In this document: positions 1 to 14,327 of the stretch, piece after piece | Layout of the letters: each line of letters opens with the position of its first letter | How positions within the stretch are numbered: the stretch's first letter is position 1 | Origin: Prunella strophiata | Taxonomy: Eukaryota; Chordata; Aves; Passeriformes; Prunellidae | Assembly (NCBI GenBank): GCA_036583965.1 | Contig: JAZBQD010000014.1 | Span: 65,936,395 to 66,000,394 of the forward strand | Direction of reading: 5' to 3' | Length of the DNA: 64,000 nt | The notes under the pieces: model-generated | Seen by the model: the letters and a program-made list of their open reading frames with translations, nothing else | What the model was told of the DNA's origin: nothing | The model's database searches: none | Translations under genes and position numbers: made by a program

Positions 1-3000
1 CACTTACTCTTTTATGTGTGACCACTAATGTGTCTGAACACTGACTTCTTCTCTCTCTTCTTTTCATTATTTTATGTATAAGCATCTCTGATCATGCTGG
101 TTGGAGGCCTTGAGAACATTAGGGGAGCTCCTGGTTTGAAAGTTATACCAAGGCAACAGAAGTCTTCATCTTATTCTTAAAAATGTTTCAAAACCAAAAG
201 ATAATATTCATTCTAAGAATAAATTCACTTGATCTTGCCATGCTCAGACATATGCCTCATATGATTCTGAGAGCACATATAAGATCAGTTCAGGGCTGAA
301 CCTGGGACTTCTTACATGTACAAAGCAGAAGAAATAGGTGTTTTATTTTTCATTTCACTGTTATTTTCTTTGGCTGTTTGCACAGGCCTCACTGGGATGG
401 TTATTAACATTCAGCTTCTTTGCTATAGGCATTCCACCCAGCCCTGACCTCCTCCAAATCTATTTATCTACTAAAAATGGATTTAATTCAGACCCTGACA
501 TCGAGCTCTGTGTATTGAGGCAAAGATTTTAGTGGGCAGAAGTTTTACAGAGTTCTGAGAGTGGCACACTGGCAAGGCTGGCTCAAACAAATGGAGCTAT
601 TCCCAAGCTGTGCTTCCATCCCCTTGCTCCCTGTCCCACACTGGTCCAGTGATGGTGCAAACTGCTGCTGCTGTCTGCTCTGCCAGGAGGTAAAGCTTGC
701 AGTGTGAGCACTGCCTTATGTCAGCCATAAGGAAAGTTTGGCTTTTTGGGGTTTTGTCTGAGCACCCTGTGTCATCTACATAACTGTTCTTTTTATTTGC
801 TTGTTTTTTCTTTGCTTGGGATTCCTTCAGTCCATTTCTTGTTTTGGTTTTCTTGGTTCCCTAAGAAAAAAGAACCAGATGATGATTATTTCCCTCCTGT
901 AATTTTCAATCTGTTGGAAATGACTGGTACAGGCCTAATCCATGGCTGATTTTCTATTTAAAAAACATGGATGCTCAACATGGATGTTCATGGATGTTCA
1001 GTTTGTACAGCCCTCTGAAGCAGGAGTAAATTTTACTCTTCTAACCCCATGCTGGGTTGTAAAAGACCCATCTCCATCCTGCCTAATGTAAAGCCATCAA
1101 GTTTTGCTATTTGCTGCTTTCTTTTTTTATGAGATATGTCATCATCAAGTCACATATCATTAATGAGCCACGACCCTCAGCTGATAAGGAGGGAGAGCAC
1201 ACAGATTTATAGGTGGCTGGGTGTCTGCTCCACTGGTTCTGGCTTTGGCAGTGTTTCCTTCTCCAAACTGCAATCCCTGTGACACCATCACAGCTCATAA
1301 ATACCCGAGGTGAGGCTCCTCATTGACCCACTCTGCAACATCACCAGTGCTCTGTGCCATTGCTTCTCCCCATTAAAGTCTATTTCTCATTATTTCATAA
1401 GTAACACAAAAATTAAACTGCATCTGAGGCAGCAGGGAAATCAATCTTCTCCAGAGAATCACTCCAGTTAAAAAATTCAATATATCATTTATCCATTTAG
1501 GCACTATATATATTAAAAAAAAAAAAAAGTAGCAAGAATGCACTTAAAGAGAAGGCAGAAAAAATTTCCTAAGTAGCCAGCATCTACACTGCAATAATAT
1601 TCTTCTTTATACACTCAGACAAGTGTTTTTAGGAAGACAGATGATGTCTAAATGTTCTTTCTTGATAATTTCTTGTGTGCTTTCAATTTTCTACAGATAA
1701 TTAATCATTGTAATAGGAGCATTTAGACTTTTAAACACACATTTTTTCACCAAAAAAGAAAAAAAAATCAGTCAGGCTGGTAATGTGATAACTGTTCTCC
1801 GATTAATTAGATTTTCAGCGTGAGGTTTCTAGAAAAGCACATCTATTCAGAGATGTGGTGTAACACCAAGCAGTCTTGTAGCTAATATTGGGTCTTTGCA
1901 GATTTAAATGAGGCTGCCACATTTTGTCTGTCTTTCTTGAACTAAAATATTCAACTTTCTACAGAAAACCCCATATTAAGTCCTACATTCCCACACAAAG
2001 GCAGGTTATCAACATGACTTGTTCCAGGAACACAAGTTTTACAATCCCAATCCATTTTAAATAGTCAGGAGTGAAACAAAGGCAGTGTCTAATAGCAGAC
2101 CCTATTCCCCTGCTTATTCAAAAGTTGATTCAGGAATCCCTGAGGATTCTGCTGGAGTGAGAGCTTTCAGCAAACCACGAGCTGGCAACAGAACTGGGGG
2201 TAATTCATTTATATCCATCAAGAGAAGCAGCAGTTTGAAGGACAACTCCCACATGCCCTCAAAATAATGAATCCTGAGCTGTAGCATTCTCTTTCACAGC
2301 TTCACACCCCTCAGAGCTGGAAATCAAGAGTTATTTGTATGAGTAGGTCACATTTTCTCTGTGGTTCCCTGCTCTTCCCAAGTGGGAAGAGCAATGGGTT
2401 TGGGGGAAAAGACCAATATCCAGAAACACACTTGCTGCCTGAGATCCCTGGATATCCATGGTCAGAGATGTGTGCAAATCTTCATCCACCAGCCCAGCAC
2501 CAAAGCATCCCAAGGGATATGGGATGTGTTTTACTGCCATTCCTCAGAGGGAGCTGAGCCTGGCAGTGTCTGTGCCACTGACACTGAGCAGCACCAGGGG
2601 CATGAAGCAGCAATGCCACAGGCTGGAGACCATTCCCAAAACACAGGGTGTATGACCATTTCCCCAACTTTTGCAGCACTTACAGTTTCTTTCATGGAAA
2701 CTTTACAGCTACAGAGGGACCCTTATCTTTCCTGGCAAAGCCAGAACATTTTTTAAGAGCCTGCCTAGTGCAATATGTGGGTATTTTCTCTCTTTTCACC
2801 TTGACAACTGCACACTGTTACCCTCACTCCTGTTCCATTTATCCCACTGGGAACTCTTAGATTAAGTAACTCTTAGATAAGAGTGGGAAATTAGTCATCA
2901 TAAACACGTGGGCCCAGTGAAGAACTCCAACTTTCAAACACCAAAAGAGCTTTCACTGCAGTGCTAACACTGTGCTGAACTCCACAGCTCCTGATGAGAT

Positions 3001-6000
3001 TGCTATTTTTTTGTAGGGTAAAAAGCTTTCAATCAGCAAGTAAGAGGTTCTCCCAGAAAAAGAGTTCCTGTTGATAAAGGCTAGGGAATTATTTTTGTCT
3101 TTCAAGATGTCTAGGACAAAGAATAATTCCCAGAACTTGGGTCTACCATGATTTTGAGCAGCACTACATTATTATGCACATAGTCTGATTGGTTTCAGCA
3201 AGAGCATGGAAGAGTCTGATCCTGATTGACCACTCAGCAGCCAGGGCCTGAATTCACAGATTTTCTGATGATGCATCAAGGCTCACAGAACCTGGAAGTT
3301 AAATTGGCTTCACACCTTTCTAACCTTGGCATTCACCATGCAGAGCTGTTCTCTAGCTGGAACTGTGAGTTCCTACAGAAAGACTTTTCACCTACCATCT
3401 GAGCACCTCAGAGATACTAATTCATCCAAGCTCCTAATCCTGCTGTGGCTAAGAGATGTTGTGGTCCCTGTTTTACTGGTATGGAAATAAAGATCTTGAT
3501 CCAGTATTTTTTGGACACAGGAATGTGAGGAATCACTGCAAGAAACAGAAGTAAAGCTAAAACTTTCTAGCATTCAGTCTGTGCCTTAGAGCAGATGTAT
3601 TTTATTAAGGTTGAAACGATGTAGGTTTTGGATGGATTGTTTAAAGAAAGATTTAGGCTTTCAAGAAAGAAGATAGGGTTTGTTCTGATAACCCTCTTGC
3701 CTCTTTCACACCCTGGAGCAGCAGAACTACAACTTGATTTTGTACCCACACAAAATCAGTTATGCAGAACTCCCAACTGCTTGTTCTTGGCATTTATGTG
3801 CCAAAGCTGAAGAGCTCCTGCCAGCCAGAACTGCTGTGTTATTGTTATTGATATTAATCATCTGTTCAGGCCACTGGTGTGCAAGAACCTCATGCTGGAA
3901 ATGCTCCCTTTTCTCCATGGCTGACCATCTCCTCTGCACTGTAGAGAATTTCCAAAAGCAGAGCAAATTCTGAGCTGAGTCTACTGTGCTGCCAAAACCA
4001 GCCACGTGGCTGGGAGGCCACTGTATCACATTCTCCTGTTTACTGTAAATGGGTAATTGCAGAAGTGGAGAGCAGCTTCAAAGATGAGGCTGCACTGAGC
4101 CTTCCACTTAAAGCAAGGGCTCAGCCTCTTGGCTGTTTAGTAATTTTATAATAAAACTCAAGAGATTTCATAGTTCCACTGTTAGCTGGAAATTGATGCA
4201 ATGTAGGAAATGAGAAGGGCTTTGCTCTGACAGTGATTGCTCTGTGTTTTCCATGAGTAGAACAATAATAATTGGTCCAGAATGTATGATGCCATGGCAC
4301 AAGTCAGTCTGCACTGTCCTGCAGTGCAGGATAACCCTGGTATCCCCCAGAGGCAGGGTCCTGTGCTGCCCTGCTGCATGGCCAACAGCAGCAGAGCATC
4401 TTCCACGTGTCCCTGCAGTGAATTTCCTGCAGCACAGGACACCGGGCTGCTCCCAGCAGAGTCATGACCTCCACATCACTGCACAAAGGCTTGGGATGGC
4501 TTGGCTGCTGTCCCCTGCCAGCCCAGGGCATGGCACAACGATTCCAGAGAGGAAAGGTTCAATATCCCAACGCCGGGCTGCTCCCACTCAGCCCTTTGAA
4601 CCAGGGATGTGTCAATAAAACAAAAGATCCACGCCCCAGGGGATCGGCACAAATGCACCACCAAAGAGGCAGCCTGAAGCTCAAAGAGCAAAATTTGCAG
4701 CTAAGGACACTAATGACTCAGTCTGGTTACTCTGAAAGCAGCTCTTGTGGGTGGCAAGAAATGCATGAAGGCACCACAGAGCCTGGCAGTGATGACAAAT
4801 AACCCAGAATGCTTCAAGTGTTTGTGCTTGATATGAAGAACAGAATTTTTGCATGTTTCCCCATATTTTCTGGTTATTATAGAGAAAATTTCTGATGATA
4901 CCTGACATTTATATTATTCTGTTACAGAAGTTAACTTTGATTTTAAAAGTTGACTCAAGTCACATGGAGAGCAACCTGTAAAAGCAGCCTATATGAATTG
5001 GAGCTGCCATTTTTTTGTGGACTTAAAATTACACACTAAAATTCTATTGGACAATCACTATAAACTTTACAGAGACAGCTCGTGGCCTGAGGGATTTGCT
5101 GAGCAAATAAATGCAAACAGAGAAAAACAAATGAGACATCAGAAGGTCAGATGAATATGGAAAGATTAATGGAAGTGAGATAGGGAAATATGGCTAGTAG
5201 GAGGCAGCTGTATGGGAGGCAGGTAGAGCTACACCATGGGGTCAAGTAGTTTTCAGTAAAAATACTAGAATTTTTAGGAGGAGCAAGAGGTGGTTTTTTT
5301 ACTTTTCACTCTTCAGCTCTGTCCCCTAGCACATGCTCAAAATTATCAGAGTTCTCCTTGGACATGAGGACCTTTTCCTCTCTCCTTCCACTTGTGCATC
5401 AGTATCCTGTAATGTTTGAGAGGGGCTGCACCAGCCCTGGCAAAGCTCTGGGATCTCAGTTTACCTGGGATCTCTGTTCAAGAGCTATCCCCAGGTGATG
5501 GCACTGAACAGCCTGTCCTGTCACATCCCCTGTGTGCAGCCTGGAGCCATCCCAGGCATCTTGGATGGGTCCTCCAGGGCAACCATTTATCACCATTTAT
5601 CCTGCAGCTCCTCAGACATGGCAGCTGTGTTCTCTACAGAAAGCTTGATCACAGAGTGAGGCATCATTTTGTGATCCTTGGCTGTAAATTTACACTTTCC
5701 AAAGATGTTCGTATCCTACTGAAAACATAAAGGAAAGACAGCTGGAAATTGCTGTCTGCTGAGTGACTGCAGTTTGAAGACTCCTCTGAGTATAAAGGAA
5801 AGGAAAATATTGTTCTCTTCAAGCTTATGGATCTCACCAATCCAGGGATGAGCTTCAGGGTCAGACAATTTCATGTTTCACAGATGAGTGCTTAGAAGCC
5901 CAAGAAGAAAATGACCCTGGTGGAAAAAAAAACAAAAACAAACCCCAAAACAACCCACAAATACCTATTCAGCTAGTGCCAGGAGGGCTGTGCAGGCTCA

Positions 6001-9000
6001 GAGCACTCATGAGTTGAACTGCTGCAGTGGAGCAAGAGCTGGCTCCTGCTAAGTACTGGCAAAAACTTTCCCCTGGTATCCACTTGTACTGCCAGAGGTT
6101 TCCATTTCCACTCCCAGGGGATGTGAGGGTGAGATGGGACACAGAGCTGGGCCAAAGCAGGGAGCTGGCACACACAGTCCCTGCCCTGCAGACAGAGATT
6201 TATTTTCTCTTCCAACTTATCTGTAAAATCTGTTATTTGGGGACCTCTTTTTTTTTTTTTGCAACTGCATTTTTATATTAAAAATAGATGGCCCAGTGAT
6301 GTTACAGCACTTGTTAGCAGAGGTTGTTAGCAGCCTGCAACAGCTCAGAAATAAGGTTTGATGGAAGAAGTGGTGTCCCCCAGCAGCCCAAACACATGGA
6401 CAGATTGACATGGTCTAATCCAGCTCTTGTCCATCAGGTAGCCACCACCCACTTTGCAGCAGCCCTCTCCCATTCAGTGGGAATTTTGCCTTTTCCTTTA
6501 AAAACAAACACAGCTGGGCTATCAGTCTGGGTGTGTACATCCCATGAAGCAGCAAATGAGATATTTCAACAAAATAAAAAAATGCCCTGTGGGGTGTTTG
6601 TGCCTCAGAGGGATGGAGGAAATGCAGGCCTGGGATATGAGGCTTTCCATCCTACACCACCCTTGTGACAGGGGTACAGCTGGAGAGGCCCTGGGGAATT
6701 ATTTGAGGGTTGATTGCAAATTCTCTCCATTAAATGCAGCTGAGCAACCTGTGTTCACCTCCTTGTACTGTGCTGGGTATGAACAGCAGGAAGAGCAGGA
6801 CCAGTCCTGGGGACTTGAACTTAGGAGGGAGGTTTAAATGAGGCAAAATTAACTTTGGACTGTAGACTGGGGATGAATGAGTCTTCCCTGGCATCCTGGA
6901 AGATGAAAGAGTTTCCCTGGAGAAGCACTGGGATCCCTCTCACTTGAGAGAATTTTGACTGCTTTGGACAAAATGATGGAGAATATTTTGCAGGGAACAA
7001 CCCTGTGGGTGGAAGGGATGATCTCATAGGTCTTTTCCATCAGTGATTTCCAGGTTTTTTGTGCCTCTGACATAAAACCCTGAAATAGCAACATTAGTCT
7101 AGGTCAAGATAACACTAAAAGCATGTGTTTAATTTTACATCTGGGGAGGAGTAGATGTGCACCCAGCAGCTGTGTGAGTCACTCCCAGACACTGTGTGCC
7201 ACCCCCAGAGTGAGCCCTGGGGTCAGGGCTTCTCTTGAGCTGATGGAAAACCAGAGCACGCACCGCGATGACCGCAGGTAAAAATACCAGCACAGGTTCT
7301 GCACAACAACCAGGGAAACTCCTCGACTTAAACAAGTCAGCAAAGCCTTCAGGCTGCCCTCTTCTCCCCCCATAACTGCTCCTGCTATTTCTGACAGCTT
7401 TAGGAAGGCTTGGGCATGTGGTGGGGGCTGAGCCCCAACCTCACAGACCTGAGCAGATCACCAGGCCAGTTCTCACATCCAACACTGGAAGTTTAGAAAT
7501 GTTACAAATAAGCTCACTGAGTTATGGGAAATGTGTGCACACATAATTTCACCTGTGTCAGCTCAATTACCTCTCCTCTCAGGCTAAACCCACTTCCCAG
7601 CAGCTGCCCAGGTTAAGAGGACACCCACAGCCCCTCCAAGAGCACATTTGAGGAAAGGTGTCTTGTTGAACCACAGCACCCTGACTATACAATAAATCAC
7701 TCACTGCAGCAGCTCACATTATTTACCCACCAAACAGGCAACAGTTCAAGTTTCTCATCTTGAAGCAAGGGCAGTAATACTTGTTTTTACCACACACCAA
7801 AACTTAATGAAGGCAAAAGCACTCCAGAAAGCGTGGCTGTCACAGAGACAATCTGTGGCCCTGTGGATTGAGCATCACAGGTCATTAACTAATCCCCTCC
7901 AAATGCACAAATAACTCTTACTATGGTGGAAGGAGCCACAGACACATCAAGAGAAAACCAGACCCCTCAGGGATCAGCAGCCACTGACTTACTGCAGTTT
8001 TGTGGCTCTTACAAATGGCAAATATGAGAGGAGGTTGAGGCAGATCAGACAAAGCCAATCTTTGAGTGCAGCACTGAGAAAGCAGAGAAAGCTCACTGAA
8101 TTTTCTTAGATGTTGTGCAAATGCTGCCCTGAATGTATACAAAAGGAGAAAAATGTTTATTGGAATCATTAATCCACATAAAACATGATAAAAATGCACT
8201 TTCACCATCTAGCTCCAGTTGGTGTGTTTATTAGCAGGGGATTTGAGGCAGTGCTAGTGCTGCCCACTCCTGTGATTCCTGGTCCTTTTCCAAACACCCT
8301 GGCTCCCAGAGCAAGCCTTCCAGCAAAGCTTTCTAAGCAGGGTGGGGGAAAGTGACTCTCTTTTTTCAAGCTCCTGGTCCCCTCTGAAAAAAAGAAAATT
8401 CAAGCATGGAACTCTAAGTTCCATAACCTAGAAAGTTAATTTGCATAATAAAAATCTGTATTTTAAATTTTTTTTATATATTATAGTTTTGGAGGCATGA
8501 GTTTTGAATATTGATGATTGCCATAAAAGAACACAATGAGTCCCAGGTAAAACATTCTCTTATGGTTTTCTTTTTTTTTTTTTCCTTCTTCTTGATAGAA
8601 AGGAGCCTTACCAGCAAAATCTTTTTCAGTGGTACAAAGAATTCTTTTCTCTTGTGAGATTCTGATGGAGTTGGCTTCCCATTTTAGAACACCAGTGCAT
8701 ACTAATTTAGAGTATGAACAAACTAAGGAGTAAAATGTACTAAGACTTGACTTTGCAAAAAAAAAAGAAAAAAAAAAAAAAGAAAGAGGCTGTTTTGCAC
8801 ACATTTCTATGGATAGGATGCAATTGATACAGCTGGTTTTAGGATTAAATCAATAGGCATCTCCTTGTAGAACCCAAGGCACCTCAAGCTTTTGGGCTGG
8901 TTCCTAGGCTTAAGAACTGAGTTCCAGTTCTAGTCCATCCTTTATCATTGCAGCTAAACATGATCCCACCTCCCACAGACAGCAGTGGACTCTCCACCAT

Positions 9001-11259
9001 GGACAGACAGGCTCATTTTCCTATCAGCTCTTTTGGATTTCAACAGCCCACATACACAACATTGGATTTCCCTAATGCTGACCCACTGTCTGACTTGCCT
9101 GCAGCCCCAGAGGCTCAGGACTGAAACTCCCTGTTCCCTGAAGTGGCAGAATCCAGCACCCCCAGCACCCATGGCAGATGAGGGGGCACCCAAGCAGACC
9201 CAGCAGGATCCATCAGCTTTGCCCCAGGCTGTCAATCCCCACCATGCAGCTCCTGCCTCTGAGTCATCCCTGTGCTGAGCACACAGCAGCACAGGCTGAT
9301 GCCAATTTATAGAACTGCAAACCCATCAGGTTTAGTCACCCTCTCCTCGTGGCATAACCCCCACACAACACAAACCCTGCTGCATGCTCCAGAAAATCCA
9401 TGTGGCTTGGGAAGTCAGCACCATGCCAGGCACGAGGGCAGCACATGGAATTCTTTTCCCTGGGGATGAGAGGGTTAAGTTCAGAAAGTGACTCCAAATG
9501 CATTCCCCGGATTGTTTTGAGGATTGAGAGGAAAACAAGTATTCCTTAGAATTCTTTCACTGTTTTCTAAATGACCTCTGCTAGAGATCTTAATCTGGCT
9601 TTTAATAGGTTCAGCAAAGAAATCTCATCTCAGGGGGCCAAGGCCAAGTTAAAACCTACCTCAGATGAACTGGCAGAGGGGTCTCTGGAGATTCCCCCCC
9701 TTTGGAAATCATGCTGCCTTTTCACTAATGAAATACATCCATCCCCAGAGACCTAAGCTTATGAAGCACCATTCAGGTGAAGGTCTGCCAGATGTGTCAT
9801 TGTGATTCAAAGGCAAGAGTCAGCAGCACCAAATGCAGAGTGATGGAGACTCCAGGACTTTTCTGTGTGTCCATTTCCCACCACAAACTCCAAGGCTGGG
9901 GAGTTGAGCTGAAAGCTCAGGCTTGGCAAGACAAAACTTGTATTGCACCTGAACAGCACTGCTGAATTTCTGTTTCTAAAAAGGGCAGAAAATAATTTTC
10001 TTCCAAGATTACTAACACTTTCTCTACTGAAAGCACATTTCAAGCTTCTGGTTTGGTGCAAATCTGCTCAGCTCCACAGGGAATGGGTGTGCCACACTGG
10101 CTGGCACAAGTCTCTTCTGTCTTGGGGAAACCAAGCTTGGGTCATTAAAATTTGGCTAACTAAACTGTCCTTGTCTTCCCACAAAAAAAAAGTTTTACAT
10201 CTCTTGCCACAACCTAGAGATAAGCAGGTTAACACCTATGACAGACAAAGCAAGTCTTGTACGTAGTCTGGGATGAGTGTAGCCATCAGATACAATTCTA
10301 GACACTATGATCACATTTCCAATTCTGTCTCTCCGCCTGTAGTTCCTGTATAGTCTTAAGAGAATACCAATTATTTAAATAGTTCCCTACTCCATGCACC
10401 TGGACCAGAGGCACCATTTAATTTTACAGTCTGGGCACCAAGGCATAAAGAAACGTAGATTTGCTGTATCTCCCACAGGACTTCAGAGTGTAAATCCTAT
10501 GGATTTATGTTGTTGCTTCCAGCTCAGGTGAAATCTTCAGTTCCAGGAGACCTTTTCTCACTGTGCCCAAATGAATTCATGGTGGGGCCATTACCAGCTT
10601 ACAAAGTCAACCAAAAACTGGGTCTGAAATGTAATGGCAGGACTGTGTCCAAAAGTGAAGTTAGATGAGTAAGAAGCACCCACACTGGAGGACTCTATAT
10701 ATAAATAGGTACTGTGACACACTGCTTTCTGGAGGGTGACAATCCTTCCCCAAGGTTAGGACGTGGTTAGGAGAGGAGGGGTTACACTGTTCCAGGTTTG
10801 AGGCAGTCTGGAGCTCTCCACAAAGCCAGGGTGGGATGGCCTCTGCAAATAGGCTGGGGGCTTTGCAGGGAACAGCTCCAGGGATGAGCAGAGGACATCA
10901 TCCCCAGCTGAAAAGCAAACCAGCCTCCATCTCCCTGCCAGAGCCAAACACACGGCCCAGCTTCGATGCACGCTGCAATCTTCAAACTCTGCTTCGTACA
11001 ACTGCCTCCCAAAATAGAGACACCATGAGACATCCTGGAGAGCAGGACCCTGCTGTGATTTCCATCATGGGATGAGAGGCACTCACCACAGGGTTCATCC
11101 ACACACAGCTCACAGACTGACTCACAGGGGCTACATGGGGCAGGGCACAACTGAGCATCACTGTTCTGTGTAGAGGTCCATGCAGGAGCCAGCAGCAGAC
11201 AGGGAATGCCCTCTGCACCCACAGGAGCTGTAATTTTGTCTGCATTTCTCAGGGCAGCT
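1..11259. other. intronic stretch, no gene or repeat family recognised
   Basis: Ordinary avian intronic sequence. What stands out is low complexity only: an A14 run at 1515-1528, a short tandem of an ATGGATGTTC-like unit near 970-1000, a T-rich run near 8568-8585 and an A-rich tract at about 8757-8787. No CR1 tail, LTR ends or convincing coding frame were seen. Confidence 0.6.
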
Positions 11260-11265
11260 CAGAGA

Positions 11266-11893
11266 TGTCAGAACCCAGGACATCCCTCTGGCTGCCCTGG
11301 ATGGCTCCAGCCCCTGGCAGGGGGCTCAGAGACCTTGGCACAGAGCCCAAGACCCCTGTGCCTTTGATTTTGAGCCATGGAAAAAATTACCAACCTTATA
11401 TGAAGAATTACAAGCCACACAAATTAAGTAGGATAATAATAAGTTTATCACAGGGTGAAAAAGTAGAATTTTGGGTTTTTTTAGAATAAGGGTCTCGGGG
11501 GTCAAGATGGAGGAATTTGGGTGTGTTCTGTCCTTCTTTCTCCTTCTTCATGTCCTCCATCTTCTGGGTGATGGTGGCACTTTTGGATTGGTTTAGAGTA
11601 GAGTTGGACTGTGTAACACAGGTGATAGGTATTGGAAAGTAACTGTAAATAATGTACATGTAGTTTTTAGTATAAAAAGATAACACTGCCCCAGAGGTGG
11701 GCAGTGTGCCTCAGACTGACCTGCTGAACAGACCTGGGCTGGTCAGGGAGAAAATTTGTTAGATAAGGAAAAAATAAACAACCTTGAAAACTGCACAAGA
11801 AGACTCCTGACTCCTTTTTCGGTTTCTCGGGCCAGAGCACAGAGACTTTCTGACTGATCAGGGTCATCTCCAGCTCCTGAGAGACCCGTGACA
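11266..11893 (+). mobile_element. solo LTR, ~620-bp family, copy A
   Basis: A 628-bp solo LTR starting TGTCAGAACCC and ending CCCGTGACA. It is flanked by a perfect 6-bp target duplication, CAGAGA, at 11260-11265 and 11894-11899. A TATA box (TATAAAA) lies at 11671 and a poly(A) signal AATAAA at 11773-11778, which sets the orientation as plus. Copies B (20090-20722, minus) and C (36674-37290, plus) belong to the same family. A 6-bp duplication fits a class II (alpha/beta-retrovirus-like, ERVK) integrase. There is no internal retroviral sequence, so it arose by LTR-LTR recombination. It lies antisense to CAMK1D. Confidence 0.93.
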
Positions 11894-11899
11894 CAGAGA

Positions 11900-13504
11900 A
11901 GCCAGAAAAACCTGAAGGTTCCCATGAGAGAAGAGATGCCAGAGCAAACCTCATCTGGGAAAGTTGTGGAGTTTGCTTATGTAACAACCTGATCCTAAGG
12001 TAAGGCAGAAAGAAATTCCACGCTTGTATGACTCATTAGTTTATTATGAGCAAGCTGACTCTTACAGGAGGGCTTCCACTGAAAACCAGACAGCTGACAA
12101 AGGGCTACAGGCAGCCAAACACCACAGACCTGAAGTCCAAGGTCAGCCACACCACGCAGGTCACAGGGAGTTAGGAGGCTCCTTCCCTCTCAGTGGAGAT
12201 GTGAACATCCAATTTCAGCTCCTACTGATTCTGAGGTTATCCCCAACCTCAGCATTTCAGCCATCACAGGGAGTCAGGGTTGCTAATAAAAATTACTGCA
12301 AACCAAGAGAAAGAAAGTAAAAACAACAGGGGAAGCCAAGGGAAAACGCTGAGTTTCCTGGAGGCTTTCCATCCCTGCCTGCTTGGCCTGGTGGACTCCA
12401 AGTCCTCTGACCAAACACAGGGACAGACAAGTGGGAAATGAAATGCCTCTTGCCTGAAAACACATCTCAGAGCACTGGAGCACCAACCACGGTGCAGGCA
12501 CACCCACACCTCTTCTTTCTCTCTTGCAGTGGTTGGCCAAGGAACTCCAAGATGACCCCAACACCCCACCAGCAATGGCCAGGAGTGCTGCACTTCTGCT
12601 TTATGTGAAAAGCAACCCCTGAGGCCATCCACCAGCTGAACAGCCACCAAACAAAGGGGTCTCTTCCATCCTTTGGTCTTGGTCATCCTTAAATCCCACC
12701 CCCGCCCCAGCCATTGCACAGCCCTTCATAACACAGCCTCCTTTTGCTTCCCAGCATGGTTGCTTAGCTGCACCAGAGCCCACAACCCTCTCTTGGCTGT
12801 TTGCTATCAACACACTCTGTTAAGAGCTTTCTCATCAGGAAATTGCTTTCCTATCTGTATTAAAATTAGTTTTGGGGGTGGGCAGATTTCTCATGGCTTC
12901 AGCATTAGGCAGGATTCATATGTTTGCTTTCCAGATTTGACTAAGCATCAAAATAGTTTGTTTTAGGAGCCTCTAGAACACCCAGTACCAGCCAAGTACC
13001 AAAATCCTGATTTATCAAGGAATCAGCTAATGCCCTTTTACTACACAAGCACATACATGATATGTATGCACCACAGCCTAGTGTGGGAGTGAAAGGTCCT
13101 AAATTCCCATCATATTGGCTTCTTCAAATGTAGTAGAATTATCTCCATAATACATAAATTTTACTAATAAGTAGAATTATCTCCTGCTTTCCCCCAGCCA
13201 GCTCCACACCAGGACTCTGAGACTCCCTCCCCATGAACTTCTCAGTCTACCCTTTCCACACACTATCTCAACATAACCTGGAGCATTTACCTCCACAGAT
13301 GCCCTGCCCTTCTTATATTGATAAATAGGACTCTTTTGCACAGCCCTACTCCAACCAGCTCCACCCTCATTTCCTTTCTGTCCCTTAGGGAAATATGAGC
13401 AGCAACATTTTCATTTGCATGGGATTGATGTGTAAAGTAAAACTGATGAGAAGGCAAATTATGCTGCAAGGCATCAACAGCTGCCATCATCTCATAGCTG
13501 TCAG
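11900..13504. other. intronic stretch, nothing recognised
   Basis: No gene or repeat family recognised between LTR copy A and the CR1 fragment. The minus-strand open frame at 12264-12719 has no domain I can name and no splice context, so it is treated as chance. Confidence 0.5.
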
Positions 13505-14327
13505 ATTGCTGACAAATTTGGTGGCCTTTTACAATGGGGTTACAGCATTGTTGGAAAAGGGAAGAGCAACAGACATCACCTACCTGGATTTGCACGATGC
13601 GTGTGACATTGCCCTGCACAACCTCAGCAGGTTTGCTGATGGCACCAAGCTCTGTGGTGTGTTCAACACACCAGAGGGAAGGCTTGAGATTTCATGAACC
13701 TCAAAGTTCAACAAGGCCAGGTGCAAGGTCCTGCAGTAGGGTCAGGGCAATGCCAAGCACAAGCACAGGCTGGTTGGAGAATGGATCAAGAGCAGCTCTG
13801 TGGAGAAGGACTTGGGGGTGTTGGTGAATGAGCAGCTCAACATGGCCCATCACTGTGTTCCCACAGCTCAGAAAGCCAAACGTGTCCTGAGCTGCACCAA
13901 AAGCAGTGTGGGCAGCAGGTCAAGGGAGTCATTCTGCCCCTCTGCTCTCATGAGACCCCACCTGAGTACTCACAGCCAGCACTGGGGTCCCCTGCCACAA
14001 CTGAGACAGCCACAACACACAGAGTATCACCACAGAACATGAGACAGCTTCAACCCACCCAGAATAACACCACACCACCTCAGAAGGCTGCAGGCACCTG
14101 CCCTTCTTGTTCTTCAGCCCAACCTTTTATACCCCCATGTTCATGCACTGCCCCTGTGTGCCCTCTGCTCCCTTTGCTCAGCACACCTGGGCACCCCATG
14201 GCTCATTGCTGTCACTGCTGCTCACAGCTGTGCCCACTGGGGACGAGGCTCAGCTGCAGCACCACTCCCAATTACCACAAACTGTGTGCCTACAGTCCCC
14301 AGCACAGGAAGGACATGGACATGTATC
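13505..14327 (+). mobile_element. CR1 LINE fragment, internally deleted, split by an LTR
   Basis: Plus-strand CR1 ORF2 remnant. From about 13517 it reads as the reverse-transcriptase stretch LVAFYNGVTALLEKGRATD, then jumps at about 13610-13622 to the FADGTKLCGV segment (the YADD-type catalytic motif degraded to FADG), losing roughly 270 bp relative to a typical CR1. A second, smaller deletion lies near 13690. It continues with EKDLGVLV, then RPHL, and is interrupted at 13993-14294 by a solo LTR. CR1 resumes at 14295 (CCCAGCACAGGAAGGACATGG) and stops near 14327, so the CR1 3' tail is absent. It is not functional. The 5' edge is approximate. Confidence 0.88.
13993..14294 (-). mobile_element. 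solo LTR (302 bp) inserted in CR1
   Basis: In the plus sequence it begins TGCCACAACTG and ends GTGTGCCTACA. It is flanked by a perfect 6-bp duplication, GTCCCC, at 13987-13992 and 14295-14300, and both copies lie within CR1 sequence that is continuous once the insert is removed. A minus-strand TATA box (TATAAAAG, complement at 14124-14131) gives the orientation. No AATAAA was found downstream of it. The sequence is not obviously related to the other LTR families in the window. It lies in the same orientation as CAMK1D. Confidence 0.85.
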
